Source: Gemmatimonadota bacterium
GTDB lineage: Bacteria > Gemmatimonadota > Gemmatimonadetes > Palauibacterales > Palauibacteraceae
Assembly: GCA_022826685.1 (NCBI GenBank)
Contig: JAJDUL010000035.1
Coordinates: forward strand, 62,001 to 126,000
Length of the DNA stretch: 64,000 bases
Direction of reading: 5' to 3'
Position 1 is the first letter of the stretch. The number at the start of each line of letters is the position of its first letter. The translations under genes and the position numbers were made by a program. Of the stretch, positions 1 through 8,942 are shown piece by piece. The notes under the pieces were generated by a model. The model was not told the origin of the DNA, did no database searches, and saw only the letters and a program-made list of their open reading frames with translations.

Positions 1-1478
1 GGCACGCGCCCGAGACTCAGGTCGTCCTCCGTATTCGGCTCGCCGTCGGGGCCGTCGTCCCACCCGATCGCGTCGTACGCCTGATGGCCCTTCGGGAAGG
101 CCGCGCCGCCGATCCGCGCCATGCCGGCGCGCGGCGTCACCTGGAGGCGGTCCACGCCGTCGTGGACCTGAATCGCGCCCGCCAGACTCACGCCGCCCAC
201 GAAGAGGTCGCGTCCGCCGACCGCCGCATCGTCATCGACGGAGAGGCGAAGCGTGACCTGGCTCCCGTCGCCGCCCGTCGCGGACTCGACCCGGACGCCC
301 GGCCCGAAATCGAAGTCCATCGCGTCGGGACTCGCCGGGAGGTTGGCGCCGTGGACCCGGAGGTCGGTGGACGAGGCACCCGTGCGGATCGCCTGGGGGT
401 GTACGCCCGATATGACGGGGCCGCCGCTCGCGCGGGTGAGCTTCACGTCGGGGCCGAACTCGTCGTACGCGCCCGTGAACCAGCGGCCGGTCATCGCCTG
501 CCATCCGCGGTCCACCGTCATGACTTCCCGCAACTCATCCGCTCCGCCGGGATTCGACCGTCCCCGCCACTGATAGCCGGTATAGACGATGGCCGTTCCG
601 CTGCGACGCACCTCCTGCCCGGACTCCGCGTACGTGTACGTCGCGCGAGAGCGGAACTCATCGGGTCCGTCGCCGGCGGAGATCTCGACCGTGCCGAAGA
701 TCTGACCCTTCCCGGGCTCGAAGCCCGCCAGCGCCCAGGTGCCGGCGAGGCGCGGCGAGCGCATGGAGGCCGACCAGGCGGACCATTCGGGCGTCTCGAG
801 AGGGAAGGCCTCGGAGAGGTGGTCGATCGCCTCGTCCACCGGCTGGGGTCCGTCGCCGCCGTCCTGGAAGCCCTGGAAGTCGACGAGCGGGTAGAGGCCG
901 CGGTGCGTCGCCATGAGGAGTTCCCACTCCTCGCGCGTGCGCCGCTGGGTGATGACGCGGCCCATGCTGTGGCACTGGATGCAGGTGTTCTCGACGTCGC
1001 GGTCCGCCTCGTAGACGTGTTCGATGAGGCGGCGCTCCACCTCGAAGCGGCCGGGCTCGAGTTCCTCCGGAGCGAGGCCCTGCCGGTTGGAGAGATAGCG
1101 CACAACCTCGCGCGCCTCGTCGGGACCGAGGGAGACATCGTTGAGCGCCATCATGCGGCGGACCGACGTCTGCCACCCTTCCGGCGTCTTCCGCTCGTAG
1201 GAGATCCGCGTCATCCGCCCTTCGTCATCGCGCTCGTGACAGCGCTGACAGCGACGGATGATGATCTCGTGGTCGATCGGATAGCCCTCGTCGTCGGCCT
1301 GAGCCGGGGCTCCAGCGGTGCCGCCGATCTGAACCGAAGGGAGGTCGGCGGGCGAGGGCGAGGGCGTTCCCGGGACCGGAGGAAGCGCGCGCGCGCCGAG
1401 AAAAACCAGCGCACCGACGGCCATTCCGGCCGCCGGCAGTCGGTCAAGTGCCCGTCGCGTAGTCGCTTCGCGTCTCAT
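1..1478 (-). CDS. qhpA: Quinohemoprotein amine dehydrogenase alpha subunit, 3' end cut by window edge
   Basis: Reading the minus strand from an ATG at 1478 gives an open frame of about 492 codons that leaves the window before a stop. A GGAGG ribosome site lies 4 bases before the ATG. Residues about 12-33 form an export signal. Two c-type haem sites are visible, CQRCH (about 77-81) and CIQCH (about 166-170), separated by the block GRMTRISYERKTPEGW, which I recognise from the diheme domain of QHNDH alpha subunits. The rest is beta-rich, as in the later domains of that subunit, including an Ig-like stretch (TDLRVHGANLP). The enzyme oxidises primary amines in the periplasm and passes electrons through the haems to cytochrome or azurin. 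The family is usually a little over 500 residues, so little is missing. The QhpG-like neighbour upstream supports the call. The beta and gamma subunits and the radical SAM maturase would be expected beyond position 1. Confidence 0.8.
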   Translation of the reverse strand, partial: MRREATTRRALDRLPAAGMAVGALVFLGARALPPVPGTPSPSPADLPSVQIGGTAGAPAQADDEGYPIDHEIIIRRCQRCHERDDEGRMTRISYERKTPEGWQTSVRRMMALNDVSLGPDEAREVVRYLSNRQGLAPEELEPGRFEVERRLIEHVYEADRDVENTCIQCHSMGRVITQRRTREEWELLMATHRGLYPLVDFQGFQDGGDGPQPVDEAIDHLSEAFPLETPEWSAWSASMRSPRLAGTWALAGFEPGKGQIFGTVEISAGDGPDEFRSRATYTYAESGQEVRRSGTAIVYTGYQWRGRSNPGGADELREVMTVDRGWQAMTGRWFTGAYDEFGPDVKLTRASGGPVISGVHPQAIRTGASSTDLRVHGANLPASPDAMDFDFGPGVRVESATGGDGSQVTLRLSVDDDAAVGGRDLFVGGVSLAGAIQVHDGVDRLQVTPRAGMARIGGAAFPKGHQAYDAIGWDDGPDGEPNTEDDLSLGRV

Positions 1479-1581
1479 TCATCCTCCGTTTCGAACCGGT
1501 CAATTGTGCGCCGTTCGGAGCGGGCGCGCCACCCCGAACGGAGCCTTCTCCACGCCCTGCGGCCGCCCGCCTGCCCAGCCG

Positions 1582-3123
1582 TCACGGGTCGGCCAGCTCG
1601 AGAAAGCCCGCGCCCACGGCAAAGGAGAGGGCGGCCAGGAAGTCCGGGAGCGGCACCGCGGTCCACCGCCGGTTGTACGTCTCGAACAGGTCGGGGACCT
1701 GGTCGGACTCCGGCGCGACCTCCACGAGCCGGCGGAGGTCGACATTGCGTACGTAGCGCGCGCCGTCCGGGAGTCGGTCGGAGATGAGGTGGGCCTCGAG
1801 GGCGATCCGGTCGTCCACGACGGCGGGGCGGCGCACGCTCGAGAGTCGCGCCGCCGGGCGGAGATGCACGGCCGGCAGCGAACGGATCGTCTCCCAGGCC
1901 GTCCGCACCTCGGGGCGCGCCAGGAAGGCGTCGACCCGGCGTTCGGCGAGCGAGCGGTCTCCGGGTTCCGACACCGCGGGCGCCGCGGGCGCGGGGGCGG
2001 GTCCCGGGATGTCCGCGCCTGCTTCCCGCGCCGCGGCCAGGCGAACCTCCCAGAACGCGTGGCCGTTCGCGGCGGCGGCCTGCTCGAGGAAGGGGACGGA
2101 CAACGCCCGGTAGGTCCGGTACACCTCGCGTTCCCGGTCGTCGTACAACTCGCAGGCAGGCCCGGCCATGGCGTCGTCCTCGAGCGCCGTATGCGTCACG
2201 ACCGCGGCGAGCCACGCGGAGGCGAGCGCCTTCTTGACGCCGTACGAGGAGAGGGGGTCGATGAAGGAGCCGGCGTCGCCGACGAGGAGCAGGCCCGGCC
2301 GGCCGTGCGAGGTCGCGCCGTAGAGCGACGCGGGACATGCCCGCACGGGCCCGTCCAGCCGTCCTCCCTCGAGGCGCCGGCCGAGCCGCGCCGCCTTGGC
2401 GAGTTCGGCGCGCCACATGCCGTCGAGGCCCGTCTCGCGCGCCAGGTGCGTGCGGCGCGGGTCGACCATCGCCGTGACGCAGCGGGTACGCGGCGACGTG
2501 GGCACCGACCACGCCCACCCGTCCGCGTAGCTCTCGATGAGCGTACAGCCGGGGTCCGGCGGAGCGTGGCCGCGGTCCGCGGTCCAGCGGCCGACGAGCG
2601 CGAGCGTGGCGATCCCGCGCTCGCGCACCCGCAGCCCCCGCCGGGCGAGCACTCCGGCCCGGCCGGAGGCATCGAGCACCCAGCGGCCCCGGTAGCGCGC
2701 GGTCGCAGTGGCCACGCGCCAGCCATCGGGCTCGACGGCCGTCTCGATGACCGGCCCGTCCGTCATCAGGCGCGCGCCCGCATCGCGGGCCACTCCGTGG
2801 AACACGGCTTCGAGCGCTGCCCGCTCCGCATGAAAACCATGCTCGGGCGCCCCGAACCGTTCTTCACGGCGGGGCATCCCGGCCCACCACACCGTGTTGC
2901 CTTCGTTCGGCACGAGGCCCGCCGCGTCCAGAGCGTCCAGCGTCCCCACGCGTTCGAGGAGCTTCCGCGCCGAGCCGGGGATCGATTCGGCGAGCCATTT
3001 CGCCGGCGGTGCCGGCCGCGTGATCAGCGCGACATCATGCCCGCGCCGCGCCAGCGACGCCGCGGCGGCGCAGCCGGCCGGTCCCCCACCGACGATCAGG
3101 ACGTCGTATGGCGTGCCTGTCAG
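1582..3123 (-). CDS. qhpG: QhpG-like FAD-dependent monooxygenase (QHNDH maturation), CTG start
   Basis: This is a flavoprotein of the halogenase/monooxygenase class. An N-terminal Rossmann motif GGGPAGCAAA lies at about residues 12-21, and a second FAD motif GDAGSFIDPLSSYGVKKAL lies mid-protein. In QHNDH clusters QhpG hydroxylates the tryptophan of the gamma subunit that becomes the quinone cofactor; the adjacent haem alpha subunit suggests the same job here. The first in-frame ATG (2949) would remove the FAD motif. Upstream of the motif the frame is closed by TAA at 3132-3130, which is the stop of the preceding lectin-like gene. The only plausible initiator is therefore CTG at 3123, 6 bases after that stop, with GGGAG further upstream. 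About 513 residues. Function is by family and context; a tryptophan halogenase relative is the main alternative. Confidence 0.7.
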   Translation of the reverse strand: MTGTPYDVLIVGGGPAGCAAAASLARRGHDVALITRPAPPAKWLAESIPGSARKLLERVGTLDALDAAGLVPNEGNTVWWAGMPRREERFGAPEHGFHAERAALEAVFHGVARDAGARLMTDGPVIETAVEPDGWRVATATARYRGRWVLDASGRAGVLARRGLRVRERGIATLALVGRWTADRGHAPPDPGCTLIESYADGWAWSVPTSPRTRCVTAMVDPRRTHLARETGLDGMWRAELAKAARLGRRLEGGRLDGPVRACPASLYGATSHGRPGLLLVGDAGSFIDPLSSYGVKKALASAWLAAVVTHTALEDDAMAGPACELYDDREREVYRTYRALSVPFLEQAAAANGHAFWEVRLAAAREAGADIPGPAPAPAAPAVSEPGDRSLAERRVDAFLARPEVRTAWETIRSLPAVHLRPAARLSSVRRPAVVDDRIALEAHLISDRLPDGARYVRNVDLRRLVEVAPESDQVPDLFETYNRRWTAVPLPDFLAALSFAVGAGFLELADP

Positions 3124-3129
3124 GTCGGC

Positions 3130-3813
3130 TTACCGCTCCCGCCGCGCGAACCGCAGCAGCACGTCCCCGCCGCTCGGCCCATCCGTCGCGAAGCAGTAGA
3201 AGCGTCCGTCCCCGCCCGTCCCGCGCAGATTCTCGAGGCTGCAGCCCCGCGACCCGTGCGCCTCGTTCCACGAGGTCGGGTTCTGTCCGCCACCCACGCG
3301 GTCGTGGTGCCCGACGAGCGCGCTGCCCTCGCCGCTCGACGTCCAGTTGCCGCACGTCGTGTCCCCGTCCGCGTCCGACGCCATTCCGCTCATCAGCGAC
3401 CCGGTGAGGATGTCGTGCTGGTTCGGCTGGTCGCCCCGGCCGTTCACCTCATTGCCGTTCTCCGTGAGGATCGTGGCCTTCGTGAGGTTCGGGCCGTTGC
3501 TGTGCAGGTGCTCGACATCCCGGGCGATCATCGTCCCCGCGTGGTTGTACCACGGCCCGTCTCCGATGCGTTCGCGCGCATGCACGCCGCCCGCGCCCGT
3601 CGTGCTCAGGTAGGCTCGCCACGTGCGGTCGGGCAGCCCCGCCGCCTCGGCCAGCGCCTCGCAGTACGCGTCCGCGCCCTCGAGACCGCCGAGATCCGCG
3701 CCGTCCCCCGGATTCGAACTGGTGATGAAGAAGCTGATGTTCTCGTCCTGCGCCGCCGCCCCGCTCGCGCCGAACGTGAACAGGATCGCCATGAAGCCAA
3801 TCGTGCGTCTCAT
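3130..3813 (-). CDS. Secreted DUF1554/endostatin-like lectin-fold protein
   Basis: A 227-residue protein starting at ATG 3813, with GGGAG about 7 bases upstream. The open frame extends further upstream but without a signal peptide; from 3813 there is a clear one (MRRTIGFMAILFTFGASGAAAQ). The mature part begins with a pattern typical of bacterial proteins related to the collagen XV/XVIII endostatin or C-type-lectin fold: ITSSNPGDGADLGGLEGAD, then YCEALA and TWRAYLST. Paired cysteines (DTTCGNW, RGCSLEN, RFYCFATD) probably form disulfides in the periplasm. Exported proteins of this type are often annotated as lectins, but ligand and role are unknown. Its stop codon lies 6 bases before the proposed start of the qhpG-like gene, so the two are probably co-translated. 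Confidence 0.6.
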   Translation of the reverse strand: MRRTIGFMAILFTFGASGAAAQDENISFFITSSNPGDGADLGGLEGADAYCEALAEAAGLPDRTWRAYLSTTGAGGVHARERIGDGPWYNHAGTMIARDVEHLHSNGPNLTKATILTENGNEVNGRGDQPNQHDILTGSLMSGMASDADGDTTCGNWTSSGEGSALVGHHDRVGGGQNPTSWNEAHGSRGCSLENLRGTGGDGRFYCFATDGPSGGDVLLRFARRER

Positions 3814-3845
3814 CTCCGACTCCCGTGCTGGTTGTGCGAAATCTG

Positions 3846-4871
3846 CTAACGCCGGATGTATTTTCTCATCTGGCGGGGTCCGACCTCGGCCCCGTAGAGG
3901 TTGCCGTGCGCATCGATCGCGATCCCCTCCGCGCCGCTCGTGCCGGACGCGTCCTGATTGGGCTCCGGATCCGGGATGAAGGCCGTCACCCAGCCGGTCG
4001 CCGCGTCGCCGATGTAGATGCCGCGGAGCCACCCCTTGTTGCGGCGCGCGTTCGACTCCGAGTCCGTCGAGTAGAGGACATCGCCCCCATCGATGAACAG
4101 CCCGCTCGGACGTCCGAACTGGTGCCAGGTTTCAAGGTGATTCCCCTCCTGATCGAAGATCTGGACGCGGCTGTTCCCGCGATCGCCGACGAAGAGGCGT
4201 CCCTGCGAGTCCATCGCGAGCGCGTGCGGGTCGCGGAACTCGCCGTTCGCCGTGCCCGCGCGCCCCCACTCCATGAGGAAGGTGCCATCGGGCGCGAACT
4301 TCACGATGCGGTTGTTGCCGCCCGCGTCGTGCCCGTCCGCAACGAAGATGCTGCCGTCGGGCGCGATGAGGATGTCCGACGGCTTGTTGAAGTGGTTCGG
4401 GCCGTCCCCCGCCACGCCCTTCTCGCCCAGCACCATCAGGACCTCACCCTCGGGGCTGAACTTGTAGACCACGTGTCCCCAGCCCTCCGGCACCGGCGCG
4501 TATCCGACGGCGTCGGCCACCCACACGCTGCCGTCCTCCTCGACGAACATCCCGTGCGGCCAGGCGATCAGTCCCGAACCGAAACTCCGCACGACGTTCC
4601 CCTCGGTATCGAAGAGCAGGATCGGGTCGACATCGCTCTCGACGCACAGGTTCGCGCCGCACCGCTCGCCCACCCAGATGTGTTCGCCGTCCGGGGCCGG
4701 GTAGACGGCGCTGGTCGCGCCCCACGTGCGTCCGTCGGGAAGCTGTCCCCAACCGTCCATCGCCCTGTAGGGGTTCGGCGCCGTTAACTGCGCTTCGAGC
4801 GCGCCGGCCCCCGAAACGACCGCCGCAAGCGCGAGTCCCGTGACGAGTCCGATTCGCCGTGTGCCTTGCAT
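3846..4871 (-). CDS. Secreted NHL-repeat beta-propeller (PAL-like family)
   Basis: 341 residues from ATG 4871, which has an AGGAGG ribosome site 4 bases upstream. A longer frame reaches further upstream but has no such site. The signal peptide (about residues 1-25) ends near GALEAQ. The rest is a run of NHL-type blades: PHGMFVEEDGSVWVAD, KPSDILIAPDGSIFVADGHD, DPHALAMDSQGRLFVGDRGNSR and AEGIAIDAHGNLYGAE. This arrangement is like peptidyl-alpha-hydroxyglycine amidating lyase propellers. No substrate can be inferred. The window has an unusual number of such propellers (also 6478, 7703, 20906 and 40347). Confidence 0.75.
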   Translation of the reverse strand: MQGTRRIGLVTGLALAAVVSGAGALEAQLTAPNPYRAMDGWGQLPDGRTWGATSAVYPAPDGEHIWVGERCGANLCVESDVDPILLFDTEGNVVRSFGSGLIAWPHGMFVEEDGSVWVADAVGYAPVPEGWGHVVYKFSPEGEVLMVLGEKGVAGDGPNHFNKPSDILIAPDGSIFVADGHDAGGNNRIVKFAPDGTFLMEWGRAGTANGEFRDPHALAMDSQGRLFVGDRGNSRVQIFDQEGNHLETWHQFGRPSGLFIDGGDVLYSTDSESNARRNKGWLRGIYIGDAATGWVTAFIPDPEPNQDASGTSGAEGIAIDAHGNLYGAEVGPRQMRKYIRR

Positions 4872-4906
4872 CCGTCCTCCTGTCTTTCCGGTCCGCACCA
4901 TCCACA

Positions 4907-6331
4907 TCATGTCCCCCCCTTCGCCTTCGCCGCCAGCCGGCCGAAGGGTCCGCTGACCGCCCACGCCGCGCCCACGACGATCAGCGCCAGCGCCCCCCAG
5001 CGCATGAGCGCGGCGGCCAGCGCTCCGTCGAAGGCCGGCCACGCAAATCGGTAGGCCAGCAGGTCGGAGCCCCGGTCCGTCATCCAGTGCCAACCCGTGT
5101 GCGCCAGCAGCGCCGACCCGATGATCGTCCCCATCCGCTCCGCCACGACCTTGCGGAACAGCACTTCGACCACCGGAACGGCGACCGCGACCACGACGAG
5201 CTGTCCCAGTTCCACGCCGACGTTGAACGCGAGCAGGGACGTGAGCAGGTGTCCGCCCGCGAACTGCAGCGACTCGCTGAGCGCGAACGAAAAGCCGAAG
5301 CCGTGCACGAGCCCGAATCCGAACGCGAGCAGCCAGCGTTTTCGAGGCTTCGCCCCGACGATGTTCTCGAGCGCCATGTAGACGATGGAAAGCGCGATGA
5401 GGGTCTCGATCAGCGGCGGAAACCAGAGCGCGCGGGGCGCGATGCCGAAAGCGGAGGCGATGAGCGTGATCGAGTGCGCGATCGTGAAGGACGTGATGAC
5501 GGGGATCAGACCCCACAGCGTCCGCAGCGGGATGACGAGACAGAGGAGGAAGAGGAGGTGGTCGATCCCGTCGAGGATGTGCGTGAAGCCGAGCGACACG
5601 AAGCGCAGCGCGGCCTGGTGCCAGCGGGGGTCGAGCCGCACGAGCCCCGGGTCGCCGACGTACTGGAAGATGCGCTCCGGCCGGTCCGGCGGCCGCAGGC
5701 GCAGCACCGTGACCGTGCGCAGGCCGAGGTGCGCGAAGCCCGGATCGATCGAGAAGCGGGACTCGTCCGACGCGATGTCGTACTCCAGCAGTACATCGAG
5801 CAGAGCCTGGCGCCACGGGAGCTGCAGCGCGGGGTCGAGCGGCGGGGCGTCGAAGTGCGCCAGCGCCGTCTCGTAGCTCGCGAAGGATCGGTCCGAGGGG
5901 AGCGAGACGCGGGTCGCCACGATGCGGGGCGCCTCCAGGCGTCGATCTTCCTCGTAGAACGTCACATAGTCGGCGAGCCAGAGTTGCGCCGCATCGCGGA
6001 GGAACGGATCCGCCGCCTCCAGGTCCAGATACCCGAGTCCGTACCGGGGAAACTCGATGTCCCGCATCGCCTCGAGCGGCGCCCGGACGAGGAAACGGAG
6101 ACGGGATCCCTCCGGCGTGACGAAGGCCTGCACGGTGACGTCCGCGGGAATCTCGTGCGGCGCGGCAGGGGGTACCCCGGCCGCGCGATCCGACGTCGCC
6201 CGCTCAGGCGCCTCCCCCTCGGGCGCCGCCCGCGCCGCGCCGGCCAGACTCGTCAGGCCGTAAAGCGCGAGGACGCACCCCATCAAGAGCGCCGTGCGCC
6301 GCGTGGGACGCTGTGTGTTGCCTCGCTTCAT
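4907..6331 (-). CDS. HupE/UreJ family membrane protein with periplasmic N-terminal domain
   Basis: 474 residues from ATG 6331. This start gives a proper signal peptide (MKRGNTQRPTRRTALLMGC), whereas the upstream ATG at 6400 gives a leader with no export character. A soluble region of about 200 residues precedes a bundle of six or seven membrane helices. The membrane part carries the histidine-rich signatures of the HupE_UreJ_2 family: LDGIDHLLFLL, SFTIAHSITLIAS and FGFGLVHGFGFSFAL. HupE/UreJ proteins are proposed nickel or metal permeases, but members of this sub-family occur away from hydrogenase and urease genes, as here, so the metal is not known. Confidence 0.75.
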   Translation of the reverse strand: MKRGNTQRPTRRTALLMGCVLALYGLTSLAGAARAAPEGEAPERATSDRAAGVPPAAPHEIPADVTVQAFVTPEGSRLRFLVRAPLEAMRDIEFPRYGLGYLDLEAADPFLRDAAQLWLADYVTFYEEDRRLEAPRIVATRVSLPSDRSFASYETALAHFDAPPLDPALQLPWRQALLDVLLEYDIASDESRFSIDPGFAHLGLRTVTVLRLRPPDRPERIFQYVGDPGLVRLDPRWHQAALRFVSLGFTHILDGIDHLLFLLCLVIPLRTLWGLIPVITSFTIAHSITLIASAFGIAPRALWFPPLIETLIALSIVYMALENIVGAKPRKRWLLAFGFGLVHGFGFSFALSESLQFAGGHLLTSLLAFNVGVELGQLVVVAVAVPVVEVLFRKVVAERMGTIIGSALLAHTGWHWMTDRGSDLLAYRFAWPAFDGALAAALMRWGALALIVVGAAWAVSGPFGRLAAKAKGGT

Positions 6332-6477
6332 CCTGCAACGATGGCGCGCCCGGCGCGCGCCGTCGACCCCGGCCGGTCTCTGGACGAACGCGGATGGCAT
6401 CTGTAGCGTGAATCGATCGGAAAAAGTCAGGATCGGGCGACTCGGGAGCGACTCAGGCTCCGCAAGGAGAGACAGCC

Positions 6478-7674
6478 ATGAACGGAAAGCGGCGAACCCT
6501 CATCTTCGGTGTGGTCGCGGGTATCGCCCTCGCGCTGGCGTGCGGCCAGGCGGCCATGGACGACGGGGCTCAGGCCAGCGAGGGGCAGGGCGTCGAGGCG
6601 CCGATGTTCGAGGTGGATCCGTTCTGGCCGAAACCGCTGCCGGACCACTGGGTGCTCGGCTCGGCCATCGGCGTGGGTGTGGACTCGCGCGACCACGTCT
6701 TCATCGTGCACCGCGGCAACCTCACCGAGCGCACCGAGGGCGGGGCCGACGCCGATCCGCCCATCGGCGAATGCTGCCGCGCCGCGCCGCCCGTGCTCGA
6801 GTTCGATCCGGACGGGAACCTCGTGAACGCCTGGGGAGGCCCCTCCGAGGATTACGTGTGGCCCGGCTCGAACCACGGGATCACGGTCGACCACATGGAC
6901 AACCTGTGGATCGGTGGGAACGGACCGAACGACACGCACATACTGAAGTTCTCCCGCGACGGCGAGTTCCTCGCCTCCTACGGTGAGCCGGAGGCGGGAC
7001 CGGAACCCGACAGCCACAGCGAGACGCGCTTCAACCGGGTGGCGAAGCTCGCCTTCGACGCCTCGGCCAACGAGGCCTACCTCGCGGACGGCTACGGCGG
7101 GCGCAGGGTCGCCGTGCTCGACGCATCGACCGGAGCCTTCAAGCGCTACTGGGGCGCCTACGGGAACGCGCCCGACGACACGCGGACGCCGCCCTACGAC
7201 CCCGACGCGCCGCTCATCCAGCAGTTCCGGACGCCGGTGCACTGCGCCGAGCCTTCGCTCGACGGCCTCGTGTACGTGTGCGACCGCCCCAACGACCGCA
7301 TCCAGGTCTTCCAGACGGACGGCACGTACGTGGACGAGGTGCAGATCGCGCCGCGCACGCTCGGCGACGGGTCGACGTGGGACATCGCCTTCTCGCGCGA
7401 CGCGGACCAGAAGTACATGTACGTCGCCGACGGAAAGAACATGCGGGTCTACATCATGGACCGCGCTTCGCTCGAGATCCTGACCAGCTTCGGGGACGGG
7501 GGCCGTCAGCCGGGCCAGTTCTTCGCCGTCCACAGCATCGCGACGGACTCGAACGGCAACATCTACACGACGGAAACCTACGAGGGGAAGCGCGTCCAGA
7601 AGTTCGTGTACATGGGCCTGGGCCCGGTACCGGCCGAGCACCAGGGACCGCCCTGGCCGCGCGGCGACCAGTAA
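6478..7674 (+). CDS. NHL-repeat beta-propeller lipoprotein, copy 1 of a tandem pair
   Basis: 398 residues; AAGGAGAG lies about 6 bases before the ATG. The N-terminus is a lipoprotein signal (MNGKRRTLIFGVVAGIALALACGQ), with the cysteine at about 22 as the probable lipidated residue. The mature part is an NHL propeller: GVGVDSRDHVFIVHRG, HGITVDHMDNLWIGG, KLAFDASANEAYLADGYGGRR and STWDIAFSRDADQKYMYVADGKN. It starts 29 bases before its close paralogue at 7703 and shares most of its sequence with it, so the pair arose by tandem duplication and is probably one transcript. Location is predicted as membrane-anchored in the periplasm or at the cell surface. Function unknown. Confidence 0.75.
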   Translation: MNGKRRTLIFGVVAGIALALACGQAAMDDGAQASEGQGVEAPMFEVDPFWPKPLPDHWVLGSAIGVGVDSRDHVFIVHRGNLTERTEGGADADPPIGECCRAAPPVLEFDPDGNLVNAWGGPSEDYVWPGSNHGITVDHMDNLWIGGNGPNDTHILKFSRDGEFLASYGEPEAGPEPDSHSETRFNRVAKLAFDASANEAYLADGYGGRRVAVLDASTGAFKRYWGAYGNAPDDTRTPPYDPDAPLIQQFRTPVHCAEPSLDGLVYVCDRPNDRIQVFQTDGTYVDEVQIAPRTLGDGSTWDIAFSRDADQKYMYVADGKNMRVYIMDRASLEILTSFGDGGRQPGQFFAVHSIATDSNGNIYTTETYEGKRVQKFVYMGLGPVPAEHQGPPWPRGDQ

Positions 7675-7702
7675 ACCGTCGGACCGGCGAGGACGTACAG
7701 CC

Positions 7703-8896
7703 ATGAACGGGAAACGGCGAACCCTCATCGGCGGCGCGACGGCCGGCGTGGCCATCGCGCTCGCCTGCGGGCAGGCCGCGATGGACGACGCGGGCTCGGC
7801 CGAAGCGGCGGGACAGGGCGTCGAGGCGCCCCGGTTCGAAGTCGATCCCTTCTGGCCCAAACCCCTGCCGGAGCACTGGCTGCTCGGCTCCACCGTCGGG
7901 GTCGGCGTGGACTCCCGCGACCACGTGTTCATCATCCATCGCCGCGCCTCGATCAACCCCGGAACGGAACTGGGGCTCGATGCGGATCCGCCGACCAGCG
8001 AGTGCTGCCGGGCGGCCCCGGAGGTGCTCGAGTTCGATCCCGAGGGGAATCTCGTGAACTCGTGGGGAGGCCCGTCCGACGACTACGTGTGGCCAGAGTC
8101 GAACCACGGGATCACGGTTGACCACATGGACAACGTGTGGATCGGCGGAAACGGGGCGAGCGACTCGCACGTCCTCAAGTTCTCGCGCGACGGCGAGTTC
8201 CTCGCGTCGTACGGGCAGCCGGCCCTGGGGCAGGAGCCGGACAGCCACAGCGAGACCCGCTACAACCGCCCGGCGAAGGTCGCCTTCGACGCGGAGGCGA
8301 ACGAAGCCTACGTCGCCGATGGCTACGGCGGCCGCCGCGTGGCGGTGCTCGACGCGTCGACGGGCGAATTCAAGCGCTACTGGGGCGCCTACGGCAACGC
8401 GCCGGACGACGCTCCGACGCCGCCCTACGATCCGGATGCGCCGCCCCACCAGCAGTTCCGCACGCCCGTCCACTGCGCCGACCCCTCGCTCGACGGTCTG
8501 GTCTACGTGTGCGACCGTGCCGGCGACCGGATCCAGGTCTTCCAGCGGGACGGGACGTACGTGGATGAGATGATGATCGCGCCGCGCACGCTGGGCGCGG
8601 GCTCGACGTGGGACATCGCCTTCTCGCGCGATGCGGACCAGAAGTACATGTACGTCGCCGATGGGTCGAACCACAGGGTCTACGTCGTGGACCGGGCCTC
8701 GCTCGAGGTTCTGACGACGTTCGGCGACGGAGGCCGCCAGCCGGGCCAGTTCATCGGCGTCCACAGCATCGCGACGGACTCGCAGGGCAACGTCTACACG
8801 ACCGAGACGTACGACGGGAAGCGGCTCCAGAAGTTCGTGTACATGGGCATGGGCCGCGTACCGGCCGAACAGGGCCCCCTCTGGCCAAACCGCTAG
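7703..8896 (+). CDS. NHL-repeat beta-propeller lipoprotein, copy 2 of a tandem pair
   Basis: 397 residues with the same architecture as the upstream copy: a lipoprotein signal ending IALACGQAAMDD, then NHL blades with the conserved strings GVGVDSRDHVFI, HGITVDHMDN, DGYGGRRVAVLDAST and FKRYWGAYGNAPDD. A GAGGA ribosome site sits upstream of the ATG. The copies differ mostly at the N-terminal linker and around residues 90-100 (ASINPGTELGLDADPPTSE in this copy), so they may have diverged in ligand. It converges on the TonB receptor gene at 8931. Confidence 0.75.
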   Translation: MNGKRRTLIGGATAGVAIALACGQAAMDDAGSAEAAGQGVEAPRFEVDPFWPKPLPEHWLLGSTVGVGVDSRDHVFIIHRRASINPGTELGLDADPPTSECCRAAPEVLEFDPEGNLVNSWGGPSDDYVWPESNHGITVDHMDNVWIGGNGASDSHVLKFSRDGEFLASYGQPALGQEPDSHSETRYNRPAKVAFDAEANEAYVADGYGGRRVAVLDASTGEFKRYWGAYGNAPDDAPTPPYDPDAPPHQQFRTPVHCADPSLDGLVYVCDRAGDRIQVFQRDGTYVDEMMIAPRTLGAGSTWDIAFSRDADQKYMYVADGSNHRVYVVDRASLEVLTTFGDGGRQPGQFIGVHSIATDSQGNVYTTETYDGKRLQKFVYMGMGRVPAEQGPLWPNR

Positions 8897-8942
8897 GAGA
8901 CCTGGGCCGCCAGGGGACGATCCGGAGCCGCTAGGAGACCTG
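8890..8942. repeat. 15-bp direct repeat spanning two convergent stop codons
   Basis: CCGCTAGGAGACCTG occurs at 8890-8904 and again at 8928-8942. The first copy contains the TAG stop of the plus-strand propeller gene; the second contains, on the minus strand, the TAG stop of the TonB receptor. A short duplication during rearrangement is likely; no function is claimed. Confidence 0.6.

Noticed and set aside
84-1787. Long plus-strand open frame of 567 codons
   Set aside because: It is antisense to the haem subunit gene, whose CxxCH motifs and ribosome site are clear. The plus-strand product is low-complexity Arg/Ala/Gly-rich sequence typical of shadow frames in GC-rich DNA.
1504-3849. Plus-strand open frame of 781 codons
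   Set aside because: Antisense shadow of the flavoprotein and lectin-like genes; no domain or signal is seen.
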